Of a stretch of 27,173 bases of DNA, positions 6,635 to 14,802 are shown piece by piece (the first letter of the stretch is position 1; every line of letters starts with the position of its first letter). The notes under the pieces are model-generated. The model was not told where the DNA came from. It worked only from the letters and a program-made list of their open reading frames with translations, and made no database searches. The stretch is taken from NCBI GenBank assembly GCA_040002435.1, contig JBDUEM010000083.1, positions 1 to 27,173 of the forward strand. The letters are read 5' to 3'. This DNA is from JANXXV01 sp040002435. GTDB taxonomy: Bacteria; Acidobacteriota; Terriglobia; Bryobacterales; Bryobacteraceae. The position numbers and the translations under genes are program-made.

Positions 6635-7399
6635 TTGAGAATACTGATCATCAGGCCCGGCGCCATCGGCGACTGCATTGTTTCGTTGCCGGCGATGGAG
6701 CATCTGCGCGCCGATTACACCGAAGTCTGGGTAGCCTCGCAGAATGTCCCGCTCATCCGCTTCGCTGACAAAGTCCGGGGCATCATTTCCACCGGCCTCG
6801 ACCTGGTGGGAATCACCGAGCCGCCCATGGCGGAGCTTAAGCAGTTTGATTCCATCGTGTCGTGGTACGGCGCCGCCCGGCCGGAATTTCGGGATGCGGT
6901 CGCCGGGCTGCCTTTCGAGTTCCACAGTGCCCTGCCCTCGGGCGAGGGTCACGCCGTTGATTTCTACCTGCAGCAGGTTGGCGGGAAGCCGGGGGCGATG
7001 CCGCGGATTCGACGCCGCAGAAAGACCGCTGGCTTCGCCGCGATTCACCCGTTCTCCGGGAGTCCGCGCAAGAACTGGCCGTTAGAGCGGTTCCGGGCAG
7101 TCTGCCGCAGCCTGCCGTTACCCGTCCAATTCTGCGCCGGGCCGGAGGAGCCGCTGGAGAACGCAGTGCGCATTTCGAACCTGTACGACCTGGGCTGTTG
7201 GCTCTCCGAGGCCGAGTTCTACATTGGAAATGATTCTGGCATCTCGCATCTGGCGGCGGCCGTGGGTACGCCGGTGTATGCCGTCTTCGGCCCCACGGAT
7301 CCGGCCGTATGGGCGCCGCGCGGAAAGTGTGTTCAGGTGATCCATCGCGATCCGATCACTGATGTCAGCGTGGAAGAGGTGCTGGAAAAGCTATGTTAG
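6635..7399 (+). CDS. Glycosyltransferase family 9 (heptosyltransferase-like), short form
   Basis: TTG start 3 nt after the preceding stop; MRILIIRPGAIGDCIVSLPAM is the typical first beta-strand and loop of the ADP-heptose:LPS heptosyltransferase family. The donor-binding half is clear: AAIHPFSGSPRKNWP and YIGNDSGISHLAAAVGTPVYAVFGPTDP. Such cytoplasmic, membrane-associated enzymes add heptose or related sugars to the LPS core. At 254 aa it is shorter than the usual 320-350 aa, mainly in the region between the two Rossmann-like halves, while both signature ends are intact. Acceptor and donor cannot be told from sequence. It is in line with the envelope-folding cluster upstream. Confidence 0.88.
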   Translation: MRILIIRPGAIGDCIVSLPAMEHLRADYTEVWVASQNVPLIRFADKVRGIISTGLDLVGITEPPMAELKQFDSIVSWYGAARPEFRDAVAGLPFEFHSALPSGEGHAVDFYLQQVGGKPGAMPRIRRRRKTAGFAAIHPFSGSPRKNWPLERFRAVCRSLPLPVQFCAGPEEPLENAVRISNLYDLGCWLSEAEFYIGNDSGISHLAAAVGTPVYAVFGPTDPAVWAPRGKCVQVIHRDPITDVSVEEVLEKLC

Positions 7400-7410
7400 A
7401 CTACTCAGCG

Positions 7411-8400
7411 ATGCGTACCCTATTGCTCGCAACGGCCCTTTGTAGCGGACTGTTCGCCGCGGATTTTGAGATCCTCACTGACAAGGTGAACAACGCCTAC
7501 GGACTCTCTACCGGTCCGGATGCAGCGCTCTACATCTGTGAGATCGGCAACCATATCGTCTCGCGGCTGGATCTGAAGACGAAAGAGCTGACAGTGGTGG
7601 CCGGCAACCGGCAGAAGGGTAACGCGGGGGATGGCCTGGCCACGGAAGCGACGCTGAACGAACCGTATGAAATCCGCTTCGACAAAGCCGGCGACATGTT
7701 CTTCGTGGACATGCAGAACAACGTGGTGAAGCGTGTGGACCGCAAGTCAAAGAAGATTTCCACCTTCGCCGGCAACGGGACTTCCGGTTTCAGCGGAGAT
7801 GGCGGCCCGGCTACGCAGGCGCAGTTCAAACAGCCGCACAGTATTGCGTTCGACCACACGGGTGGGCTGCTGATCTGCGACATCGGCAACAATCGCATCC
7901 GGCGGGTCGACCGCAAGACGGGGCTGATCAGCACCTTCGCGGGCACCGGAGAGAAAGGTCCAACCCCCGACGGCGCGCCACTGGACGGAACACCGCTGAA
8001 CGGACCTCGCGCGATTGACGTGGACGCGAAGGGCAATCTATACCTGGCCCTGCGCGAAGGCAACGCCATCTTCCGCATCGACCCCGCGGCGAAGGTGATC
8101 ACCCACATCGCCGGGACCGGCGAGAAAGGCTACACCGGCGACGGCGGACCCGCCAAGACAGCGAAGCTTTCCGGACCCAAGGGGGTTGCGCTCTCCCCGG
8201 ATGGCGGACTGTACATCGCGGATACCGAAAGCCACACCATCCGCCGCATCGATCTCAAGGACGGCACCATCAAGACGGTGCTGGGCGATGGCACCAGCGG
8301 ACCGCTGAAGAGGCCTCATGGCGTCTTCGTGGATAAAAAGGGTGTTCTGTATGTCGCCGACAGCGAGAACAACCGGGTGCTGCGGCTAGCGAAACCCTAG
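7411..8400 (+). CDS. Secreted NHL-repeat beta-propeller protein, 329 aa
   Basis: A signal peptide (MRTLLLATALCSGLFA) is followed by six NHL repeats, at about residues 28-66, 84-120, 140-178, 197-235, 255-292 and 300-327. Each shows the pattern G(I/V)x-hydrophobic-D-x-G-x-L-hydrophobic-D-x-x-N-x-x-(I/V)-x-x-(I/V)D. Between repeats stand loops of the type AGTGEKGYTGDGGPA. A full six-bladed propeller is expected, outside the cytoplasm, probably for binding proteins or sugars; the enzymatic role, if any, is unknown. The alternative ATG at 7393 overlaps the glycosyltransferase stop (7 nt) and has a GGAAAAG behind it; I prefer 7411 because it gives a clean signal peptide. The 3' end overlaps the convergent glycosyltransferase gene by 15 nt. 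Confidence 0.88.
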   Translation: MRTLLLATALCSGLFAADFEILTDKVNNAYGLSTGPDAALYICEIGNHIVSRLDLKTKELTVVAGNRQKGNAGDGLATEATLNEPYEIRFDKAGDMFFVDMQNNVVKRVDRKSKKISTFAGNGTSGFSGDGGPATQAQFKQPHSIAFDHTGGLLICDIGNNRIRRVDRKTGLISTFAGTGEKGPTPDGAPLDGTPLNGPRAIDVDAKGNLYLALREGNAIFRIDPAAKVITHIAGTGEKGYTGDGGPAKTAKLSGPKGVALSPDGGLYIADTESHTIRRIDLKDGTIKTVLGDGTSGPLKRPHGVFVDKKGVLYVADSENNRVLRLAKP

Positions 8401-10251
8401 CTCGCTGATGATTATTCCCAATTGGCGGCGGTCGCCGCCTGTCGAAAAGGTCTTGTCGACGGAGATGGTCAGCGTGCGGCCGCTGACGGGCTTCGTCGTC
8501 AGTGTATAGCCGCCCGGCTTGTCGTAAGTCTTGTCTTCCAGAACCGCGCCGTCCAGCGAAACAGTCACCCGGCGTGCCGGCGCAAGATCGGGGATGTTGA
8601 ACACCACATGTAACGGCTGCGGCTGAGGCGGAGGCTTCAACAGGATCACAGCCCGATCGCCCATCCAGCGCCAGGAAGTCTCGGTTGCGAACAGACCGCT
8701 GACAATCTGGTTCTCCGCCTCCGGCGCATTCATCGTCAGGTACGATTGCGTAGGCTTACGCTCCACAACCACCTGAAGCCGCACCCTGTCGATCGGCTGG
8801 GTCGAGATGTCGAAGGGTCGAAAGCCTGCGTCCGCCGTCGAATAGCCGGACTTTGAGCCCAGCCCGATCAGCCGAAGGGGAATCAGCGGCGTGATGTCCC
8901 GTTCCGCCAGTGGCGCCAGTTGCCCGCCGCCGGTGGTCACCGCAACCGGGTAGCCGAGATCGCTTGAGATCAGCAACTCGCCAGGCCGCAGTGCCTGACC
9001 CAGCATCACGGGAAGAGCTCCGTCCGACTCCGCATAGAACTGCACCCACTCACCGTTGATCCAGGTGCGCTTACTGAGAATCTGGTCTTGGAAGCGGCTG
9101 ACAAACTGCCGGTAGCCGTCCCAATGCTGATAGTTCACCACCGCCAGGGCGAGACTGAGCACCAGTTGCAGCGCAAACGCGGGCCGGGCCCATCGCAGGT
9201 CACGAACCGCCAGCAGGACAACAGGCGCGGCCATGGGCAGCAGGTACCGTGCCGATCCCGCGAAGAAAATGACGAGTGACGAGGCGAAGAACACCAGTAC
9301 CCAGGCCTTCAGAAACTCCGGCCGTCTCTCGATACAGAAAGCCAGCACCATTACACCGATCCCGAAGGAGACCCAGAATAACGGATTGGCATCGATAAAA
9401 ATTCCCGCCGCGCCCGCCGCGACGCCGTACATCCAACGTTTTCGGAACGCCACTGCCGCCAGTAGCGGGAATACAATCCAGCCGGTATGGACCGTGAGCG
9501 CCGCGGCGTTCTTGAGCTTGTTTGCGATCTGCTGGAGTCCGTAGGTTTGAAAATAGCCTGCCAGAACCGTCGCCGGAACAGTGCCGCTCGACTGCTTCTC
9601 ATAGAGTTGATAGGCGGCCACCACCGCGGGAGCCACCAGAACGCCTAACCAGCCGGGGCGCCAGATCCGGTCGCGCTGCCAGAGATAGTAAGCCAGGATG
9701 GGCGCGGCCGCGACAGCCTGGTACGCAGCCATGGAAGCAAGCGCCAGACCGGCCGCGCTCGCAGCCAGCAATACACCGGATCGACGGTCAACAGCCGAAA
9801 CAAAAAGGGCAAAGCCAAGCATCCAGAACGCCAGGAACGGCAGATCCGATTCGAGGGAGGTACCGTTGATCACAAACGCCGGAGTGGCGACGAATAAGAG
9901 GGTCGCCCAAACCGGAGCCGACGAAAACCGGCGCGCCAGGGCGAGCATCGAAAGTGCCGCGATCAGCGAGAAGCCGATATAGGCGGCATGAAAGGGAACT
10001 TCGTAGATGTCCCCGAAAATGGCCAGCAGGGCGGCAAGCGCCCAGGCATTCAACGGCGGATGAGGATAACCTTGCATCTGCACCATCTGCCCTTGAAAGG
10101 CGTAAGCGAGATGCGTGGGATGCAGCGGATCGATCTGAGCGTGCTGCGCCATGGCCAGATATTTGGCATCGTCGCCTTGAATAGCCTGGTTCAGAAAAGG
10201 CAGCCGGATCAGCAGCACCAGCGCGGCTATGAGAAGTGATTGACGGAGCAT
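8386..10251 (-). CDS. GT39/ArnT-like polyprenol-sugar glycosyltransferase, integral membrane, 621 aa
   Basis: The protein begins with a membrane span (LLIAALVLLIRLPFL) and the GT-C type acidic loop NQAIQGDDAKYLAMAQ (Asp27, Asp28). A row of hydrophobic spans follows to about residue 380 and then a soluble beta-rich C-terminal domain of about 230 aa. This is the plan of the dolichyl/undecaprenyl-phosphate mannosyl- or arabinosyl-transferase group, which moves sugars from a lipid carrier to proteins or lipid A on the periplasmic side. The start at 10251 is chosen because the longer frame (to 10344) would run into gcvPB and adds a basic, non-membrane stretch. No SD is clear. It lies 19 nt after gcvPB on the same strand, so it may be co-transcribed with the glycine-cleavage genes without sharing their function. 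Confidence 0.8.
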   Translation of the reverse strand: MLRQSLLIAALVLLIRLPFLNQAIQGDDAKYLAMAQHAQIDPLHPTHLAYAFQGQMVQMQGYPHPPLNAWALAALLAIFGDIYEVPFHAAYIGFSLIAALSMLALARRFSSAPVWATLLFVATPAFVINGTSLESDLPFLAFWMLGFALFVSAVDRRSGVLLAASAAGLALASMAAYQAVAAAPILAYYLWQRDRIWRPGWLGVLVAPAVVAAYQLYEKQSSGTVPATVLAGYFQTYGLQQIANKLKNAAALTVHTGWIVFPLLAAVAFRKRWMYGVAAGAAGIFIDANPLFWVSFGIGVMVLAFCIERRPEFLKAWVLVFFASSLVIFFAGSARYLLPMAAPVVLLAVRDLRWARPAFALQLVLSLALAVVNYQHWDGYRQFVSRFQDQILSKRTWINGEWVQFYAESDGALPVMLGQALRPGELLISSDLGYPVAVTTGGGQLAPLAERDITPLIPLRLIGLGSKSGYSTADAGFRPFDISTQPIDRVRLQVVVERKPTQSYLTMNAPEAENQIVSGLFATETSWRWMGDRAVILLKPPPQPQPLHVVFNIPDLAPARRVTVSLDGAVLEDKTYDKPGGYTLTTKPVSGRTLTISVDKTFSTGGDRRQLGIIISELGFR

Positions 10252-10270
10252 CCGGGCGGAATGCCCATTA

Positions 10271-11773
10271 TCAATCAGCCGCGATGCTCGCTGTGGCCTT
10301 CGGCTTCCAACGGACAATCGGCTTGCGGGCGGCCGTGACTTCATCCACCCGGCTGGTGCGTGTGAGATAAGGTGCGTTCAACACCATCTTCGGATCCGTT
10401 TCCACTTCTTCGGCTATGGAGATCAGCGCCTGCACGAAGAGGTCGATCTCGCGCTTGCCTTCGGTCTCGGTGGGCTCGATCATCAGAGCGCCGTGGACAA
10501 TCAGCGGGAAGCTCACCGTGTAGGGATGAAAGCCGTAGTCGATGAGGCGCTTGGCGATGTCGCCGGTTCGGACGCCTTTCTTTGCCTGCCGGTCGTCGCT
10601 GAAAACGCACTCGTGCATGGACGGTTTCTTATATGGCAGGTCGTAGTAGGGCTCCAGCATCTTACGGATGTAGTTTGCATTCAAAACTGCATCCATCGTC
10701 GCGCGGCGCAGCCCATCGCCGCCGTGAGCCATGATGTAAGCCAGCGCGCGCACCAGCACTCCGAAGTTGCCGTAGAACGCACGCACCTTCCCGATGGAAT
10801 CCGGCAGGTCGTAATTGAAGGCCCACTGATCGCCCTCGCGCTTCATTCGCGGGTAAGGCAGAAATGGCTCCAGATGCTTCTTCACCGCGACCGCGCCGGA
10901 ACCGGGTCCACCGCCACCATGAGGGGTGGAGAAGGTCTTATGCAGGTTCAGGTGCATCACGTCGATGCCGAAGTCGCCCGGACGCGCGATGCCAACCAGG
11001 GCGTTCATGTTCGCGCCGTCCATATAGACCAGTCCGCCCTTGGCGTGGATAATCTTGGTGATCTCCACGATGTTCTCTTCGAACACGCCGAGGGTATTGG
11101 GATTGGTAATCATCAATCCAGCCACGGTTTCATCCATCGCCGCTTCCAAAGAAGCCACATCCACCAGTCCACTGGAATTCGAGGCAATGTTCTGCACTGC
11201 GTAGCCACACATGTGAGCGGTGGCGGGATTGGTGCCGTGCGCCGAATCGGGAATCAGAATCTTCTTCCGCGCGTCGCCCCGCTTTTCCAGCAGCGACCGC
11301 ATCAGCATGATGCCGGTCATTTCGCCATGCGCGCCGGCTGCAGGCTGCAGGGTGACGGCATCCATGCCGGTGATCTCGGCGAGGCATCGCTCCAGCTCGG
11401 CCATGATCTCCAGGGCTCCCTGCGAAAGCGACTCCGGTTGATAAGGATGGGCCCAGGCGAGCGCCTCGGTCCGTGCCACCAGTTCGTTCACCCTGGGGTT
11501 GTACTTCATGGTGCACGAGCCAAGCGGATAGAGTCCGAGATCGATCGCGTAGTTCCAGGTGGACAGGCGCGTGAAGTGCCGGATGGTCTCCACTTCACTG
11601 ACTTCGGGAAAGCCTTCAATCTCCTCGCGAACGTGGTTTTCGCCCAAAACCGTTTTGGCATCCACTGCCGGCACATCCAGTGCGGGCAGTTGGTAGCCCT
11701 TCTTGCCGGGCGAGCTCGATTCAAAAAGCAGCGGCTCGTTCTGCGTCAGATGTGGCGTAGTTTTGAGGATCAT
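10271..11773 (-). CDS. gcvPB: Glycine dehydrogenase (decarboxylating) subunit 2, 500 aa
   Basis: C-terminal half of the split P-protein, the PLP-dependent decarboxylase of the glycine cleavage system. The PLP-lysine motif is seen in HLNLHKTFSTPHGGGGPGSG (Lys279). The glycine-rich loop GGGGPGSG and the blocks PLGSCTMKYNPR and QPAAGAHGEMTG are family hallmarks. Length is normal for subunit 2. It forms an alpha2beta2 tetramer with the product of the gene just upstream, whose stop lies 1 nt before this start. It decarboxylates glycine and passes the aminomethyl group to the lipoyl arm of GcvH in the cytoplasm. Confidence 0.97.
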   Translation of the reverse strand: MILKTTPHLTQNEPLLFESSSPGKKGYQLPALDVPAVDAKTVLGENHVREEIEGFPEVSEVETIRHFTRLSTWNYAIDLGLYPLGSCTMKYNPRVNELVARTEALAWAHPYQPESLSQGALEIMAELERCLAEITGMDAVTLQPAAGAHGEMTGIMLMRSLLEKRGDARKKILIPDSAHGTNPATAHMCGYAVQNIASNSSGLVDVASLEAAMDETVAGLMITNPNTLGVFEENIVEITKIIHAKGGLVYMDGANMNALVGIARPGDFGIDVMHLNLHKTFSTPHGGGGPGSGAVAVKKHLEPFLPYPRMKREGDQWAFNYDLPDSIGKVRAFYGNFGVLVRALAYIMAHGGDGLRRATMDAVLNANYIRKMLEPYYDLPYKKPSMHECVFSDDRQAKKGVRTGDIAKRLIDYGFHPYTVSFPLIVHGALMIEPTETEGKREIDLFVQALISIAEEVETDPKMVLNAPYLTRTSRVDEVTAARKPIVRWKPKATASIAAD

Positions 11774-11774
11774 G

Positions 11775-13085
11775 TCAGAATGCGTTCTTCACTTCATCCA
11801 TGTGGCCGCGCTTATTCATCTCGGTGGCGCAAAGCAGCATGCAGTCCTTCAACTCAGGGTAGAATCGTCCCAGCGGAAGGCCGCCGATGATCTTCTTGCC
11901 AAGCAGCTTTTCATTCACAGCTTCGGGCGCCGTCCCATTGCACTTCACCACAAGTTCGTTGAAGAAAGGTCCGGCGAAACGCTTCGGCAATCCATCGGCG
12001 AGGTAGTGGGCCTTGGCGAGGTTTTGTTCCGCCAGCTCACGCAGCCCTTCCTTGCCATAGACGCTCATAAACACCGTCGCCATTAACGCGATGAGCGCCT
12101 GATTGGTGCAGATGTTCGAGGTCGCCTTCTCCCGGCGGATGTGCTGTTCGCGGGTGGATAAGGTGAGGCAGAATGCACGGTTGCCGCGCGAATCTTTGGT
12201 TTCCCCGACCAGTCTGCCCGGGATCTGCCGGATGAACTTTTCCTTGGTGGCGATGATGCCGGCAAAGGGACCGCCGTAGCTGGGCGTGATGGCGAACGAT
12301 TGCAGTTCGCCCGCGACGATATCGGCGTCGCGCGGCGGCTCGAGCAATCCGAGCGATACGGCCTCTGTGAACACCATTACCAGCAGCGCGCCGTGCTTGT
12401 GCGCCAATGCCGCCGCTGCCTTGATGTCCTCGACGATGCCGAAGAAGTTGGGAGACTGTACGATTACGGCCGCCACCTGATTGCTGAGCCGCGCTTCGAG
12501 GTCAGCCAGATCGAGTGCGCCCGACTCCGAATCGTAACCGAATTCCGTGATGGGCATTCCCTGGTGCTGGGCATAGGTTCGCAGCACTTCGCGGTACTCG
12601 GGGTGAACGGTGCGGGAAGTGAGTATCTGGTCGCGGCCGGTGATTCTCACCGCCATCATTGCTGCTTCCGGAACGGCCGACGACCCGTCGTACATGGAAG
12701 CATTGGCCACTTCCATTCCGGTCAACTGGCAGACCATCGTCTGAAATTCAAAGATGGTGGTCAGCGTACCCTGCGCAATCTCCGCCTGGTAAGGAGTATA
12801 AGATGTGAGGAATTCACCACGCGATACAACCGTATCCACCAAGACCGGACGGTAGTGGTAATAGACTCCAGCGCCCAGGAACGACGGGTAACCCGTGGCG
12901 TTATGATCAGCCTGTTCGCGGAAATAGTCGACGATCTCGTACTCGGATTTACCGTCGGGAATGTCCAGTGCGCGGTTCAGCTTTACATCGGCGGGCAAAT
13001 GCGAAAAGAGATCTTCGAGCGAGCCGGCACCGCAAACTTCCAGCATCTCGCTGCGTTCCGACTCCGACTTCGGTAGATAGCGCAA
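11775..13085 (-). CDS. gcvPA: Glycine dehydrogenase (decarboxylating) subunit 1, 436 aa
   Basis: N-terminal half of the split P-protein. Recognised by MRYLPKSESERSEML, FLGAGVYYHYRPVLVDTVVSRGEFLTSYTPYQAEIAQGTL with its start block, and SMYDGSSAVPEAAMMA. The stretch AITPSYGGPFAGIIATKEKFIRQIPGRLVGE is also typical. It has the aminotransferase-like fold but not the PLP lysine, which lies in subunit 2. The gene starts directly after the gcvH stop codon with no gap and ends 1 nt before gcvPB, so the set is translated as a block. Confidence 0.97.
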   Translation of the reverse strand: MRYLPKSESERSEMLEVCGAGSLEDLFSHLPADVKLNRALDIPDGKSEYEIVDYFREQADHNATGYPSFLGAGVYYHYRPVLVDTVVSRGEFLTSYTPYQAEIAQGTLTTIFEFQTMVCQLTGMEVANASMYDGSSAVPEAAMMAVRITGRDQILTSRTVHPEYREVLRTYAQHQGMPITEFGYDSESGALDLADLEARLSNQVAAVIVQSPNFFGIVEDIKAAAALAHKHGALLVMVFTEAVSLGLLEPPRDADIVAGELQSFAITPSYGGPFAGIIATKEKFIRQIPGRLVGETKDSRGNRAFCLTLSTREQHIRREKATSNICTNQALIALMATVFMSVYGKEGLRELAEQNLAKAHYLADGLPKRFAGPFFNELVVKCNGTAPEAVNEKLLGKKIIGGLPLGRFYPELKDCMLLCATEMNKRGHMDEVKNAF

Positions 13086-13469
13086 TCAGGATTTCTCTCC
13101 TATGTAGGTTTGATAATCGGCGCAGGAAAGAAGGTTCATTAATTCCGCGGGAGTGGTGAGTCGAAGCTTCACCAACCAGGCCACGCCATGCGGGTCGTCG
13201 TTCAGCTTTTCCGGGCTCGTGGTGAGCATTTCGTTCACTTCCACAACCTCACCCGAAACCGGCGAATAGACGTCGGAAACCGCTTTCACCGATTCCACGG
13301 AGCCTAGCGTCTTCCCTTGCGCCACAACCGTGCCGACCCGCGGAAGGTCAACGTACACAATATCGCCAAGTTCGTGTTGCGCGTGCTGAGTGATGCCAAT
13401 GGTCCCGACGTCACCCTCCGCAGACACCCATTCATGTTCCTTCGTGTAACGAAAGTTTTCTGGATACAT
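13086..13469 (-). CDS. gcvH: Glycine cleavage system H protein (lipoyl carrier), 127 aa
   Basis: A full-length H protein of the biotinyl/lipoyl fold. The lipoate attachment site is Lys62 in GSVESVKAVSDVYSP. The N-terminal block FRYTKEHEWVSAEGDVGTIGITQHAQ is typical. It shuttles the methylamine from the P-protein to the T-protein. Its ATG overlaps the gcvT stop in a TAATG junction, and its stop abuts the gcvPA start. Confidence 0.98.
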   Translation of the reverse strand: MYPENFRYTKEHEWVSAEGDVGTIGITQHAQHELGDIVYVDLPRVGTVVAQGKTLGSVESVKAVSDVYSPVSGEVVEVNEMLTTSPEKLNDDPHGVAWLVKLRLTTPAELMNLLSCADYQTYIGEKS

Positions 13470-14572
13470 TATTTTGCTCGCTTATAGAATGGAGTTGGAA
13501 CCGTTATAGCGTCCACAGGTTGATTGCGGACCATAATTTGAATGGTGCGTCCCACCTCTGCCGCTTCTACCGGCAGATAGCACAGACCAATGTTCTTGTT
13601 CAACGTGGGGGACGGTCCACCGCTGGTGACGAAGCCGGCGGGTTTGCCGTCCAGCCATACTTCATAACCATCGCGGCCGATGCCTCGTCCGATCATCTCA
13701 AAACCGATCAGCTTGCGGTTGAGACCGGTCGACTTCTGCTTTTCAAGCGCCGCCTTGCCGACGAAGTCGTCCTTATCGAACTTTACGATCCAGCCGAGGT
13801 CCGCTTCCAGGGGATTGATGGAAGCATCTATCTCGTGGCCGTAGAGCGCCATCTTCGATTCCAGCCGGAGTGTGTTCCTCGCTCCGAGGCCGCAGGGCTT
13901 GATGCCAAACTCGGCGCCGGCATCGAGAATCTTATCCCACGTTGCGGGCGCTTCGTCCGGCGCGATATAGATTTCGAAGCCATCCTCGCCGGTGTAGCCA
14001 GTGCGGGCGATTCGAGCCCAGACGCCGGCCACCTCGCCATCGGTAAAGTGGTAGTACTTTATCGGCGCGAGCGGGGTCGCCGTCATCTTCTGTAAAGTGT
14101 CGAGTGCCCTGGGGCCCTGGATGGCAATCTGGGCATAGCGGTCGCTGGCGAACTCGACGATCGCTTTCATGCTGTTTTTCAGCACGATGTGATCGAAGTC
14201 TTTTTCCTGGTTCGAGGCATTCACGCAGATGAAGAAGTGGTCGTCGTCCACCTTATGTACGAGGATGTCGTCCACAAAGCCGCCATGGTCATATAAAAGA
14301 CCAGAGTAGTGCGCCTGGCCAATCTTCAGTCTCGATGCGGCGTTCGAGGAAACGTAATCGACCAGATTCAACGCATCCGGACCGCGGACCTCAATCTCCC
14401 CCATGTGACTGACATCAAAGACGCCAACGGCATTTCGAACCGTATTGTGTTCGTCCAGGATCCCTGAATACTGCACAGGCATGTCCCAGCCGCCGAAATC
14501 CACCATCTTCGCCTGCATTCGACGATGTACCGCATTGAGAGGGGTGGATTTAAGCGCAGAATTCTGGCTCAT
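13469..14572 (-). CDS. gcvT: Glycine cleavage system T protein (aminomethyltransferase), 367 aa
   Basis: First gene of the operon. It carries the folate-binding aminomethyltransferase fold, with LNAVHRRMQAKMVDFGGWDMPVQY at the N-terminus, VGVFDVSHMGEIEV, ARTGYTGEDGFEIY, and the C-terminal barrel with GYEVWLDGKPAGFVTSGGPSPTL. It releases ammonia and forms 5,10-methylene-tetrahydrofolate from the H-protein-bound intermediate. Length is usual. Met1 must be the start because the conserved block begins within a few residues. No strong SD precedes it, and no glycine riboswitch is recognised in the 230 nt upstream. Confidence 0.97.
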   Translation of the reverse strand: MSQNSALKSTPLNAVHRRMQAKMVDFGGWDMPVQYSGILDEHNTVRNAVGVFDVSHMGEIEVRGPDALNLVDYVSSNAASRLKIGQAHYSGLLYDHGGFVDDILVHKVDDDHFFICVNASNQEKDFDHIVLKNSMKAIVEFASDRYAQIAIQGPRALDTLQKMTATPLAPIKYYHFTDGEVAGVWARIARTGYTGEDGFEIYIAPDEAPATWDKILDAGAEFGIKPCGLGARNTLRLESKMALYGHEIDASINPLEADLGWIVKFDKDDFVGKAALEKQKSTGLNRKLIGFEMIGRGIGRDGYEVWLDGKPAGFVTSGGPSPTLNKNIGLCYLPVEAAEVGRTIQIMVRNQPVDAITVPTPFYKRAK

Positions 14573-14582
14573 GGAAAACCCA

Positions 14583-14611
14583 ATCTAACAGGGAGTCGAT
14601 GACGACGTCAA
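14583..14611 (-). promoter_or_regulatory. Candidate promoter of the gcv operon
   Basis: On the minus strand, TTGACG (14611-14606) stands 17 nt before TTAGAT (14588-14583). The -35 is good (5 of 6), the -10 poor (3 of 6). If used, transcription would begin only about 4 nt before the gcvT ATG (14572), giving a nearly leaderless mRNA, which would fit the lack of an SD. Confidence 0.3.
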
Positions 14612-14641
14612 ATTACCTAAGGTGTTCCATTGTGTGTTATA

Positions 14642-14694
14642 GTACTTTAGTACGGAAAGATTTTACCTTAGGGGTAAATTTTACCCCCATGGGG
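14642..14694. promoter_or_regulatory. Cluster of overlapping palindromes between gcvT and the OmpA gene
   Basis: Four inverted repeats lie in 53 bp of AT-rich DNA. They are GTACT-TT-AGTAC (14642-14653); TTTACC-N5-GGTAAA (14662-14678); GGGGTAAA-T-TTTACCCC (14671-14687); and CCCCATGGGG (14685-14694). TTTTACC occurs as a direct repeat 18 bp apart (14661, 14679). Adjacent repeats share arms, so as RNA only some could form at once. The likely role is an operator or a structured leader for the downstream lipoprotein gene, the gcv operon or both. Confidence 0.55.
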
Positions 14695-14802
14695 ATCGTA
14701 GGCTTAGTTACATTTACTTCGTATCTAATTGAGGCCTATCAAGGTCAATGGTTAGGCGGAGTTGGTCCAAGGCTTGCAAGGTTAGCACAAGGAGGTTAAG
14801 CG

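Noticed and set aside
8425..8442. GC-rich inverted repeat GGCGGCG-GT-CGCCGCC as terminator of the NHL gene
   Set aside because: It lies inside the coding end of the opposing glycosyltransferase and has no T-tract; explained by coding sequence.
10493..11890. Plus-strand open frame of 465 codons
   Set aside because: Antisense to gcvPB, which is unmistakable; the product is His/Gln/Val-rich without a domain.
14573..14802. Glycine riboswitch upstream of gcvT
   Set aside because: I could not see the paired aptamer pattern; the region holds simple palindromes instead.
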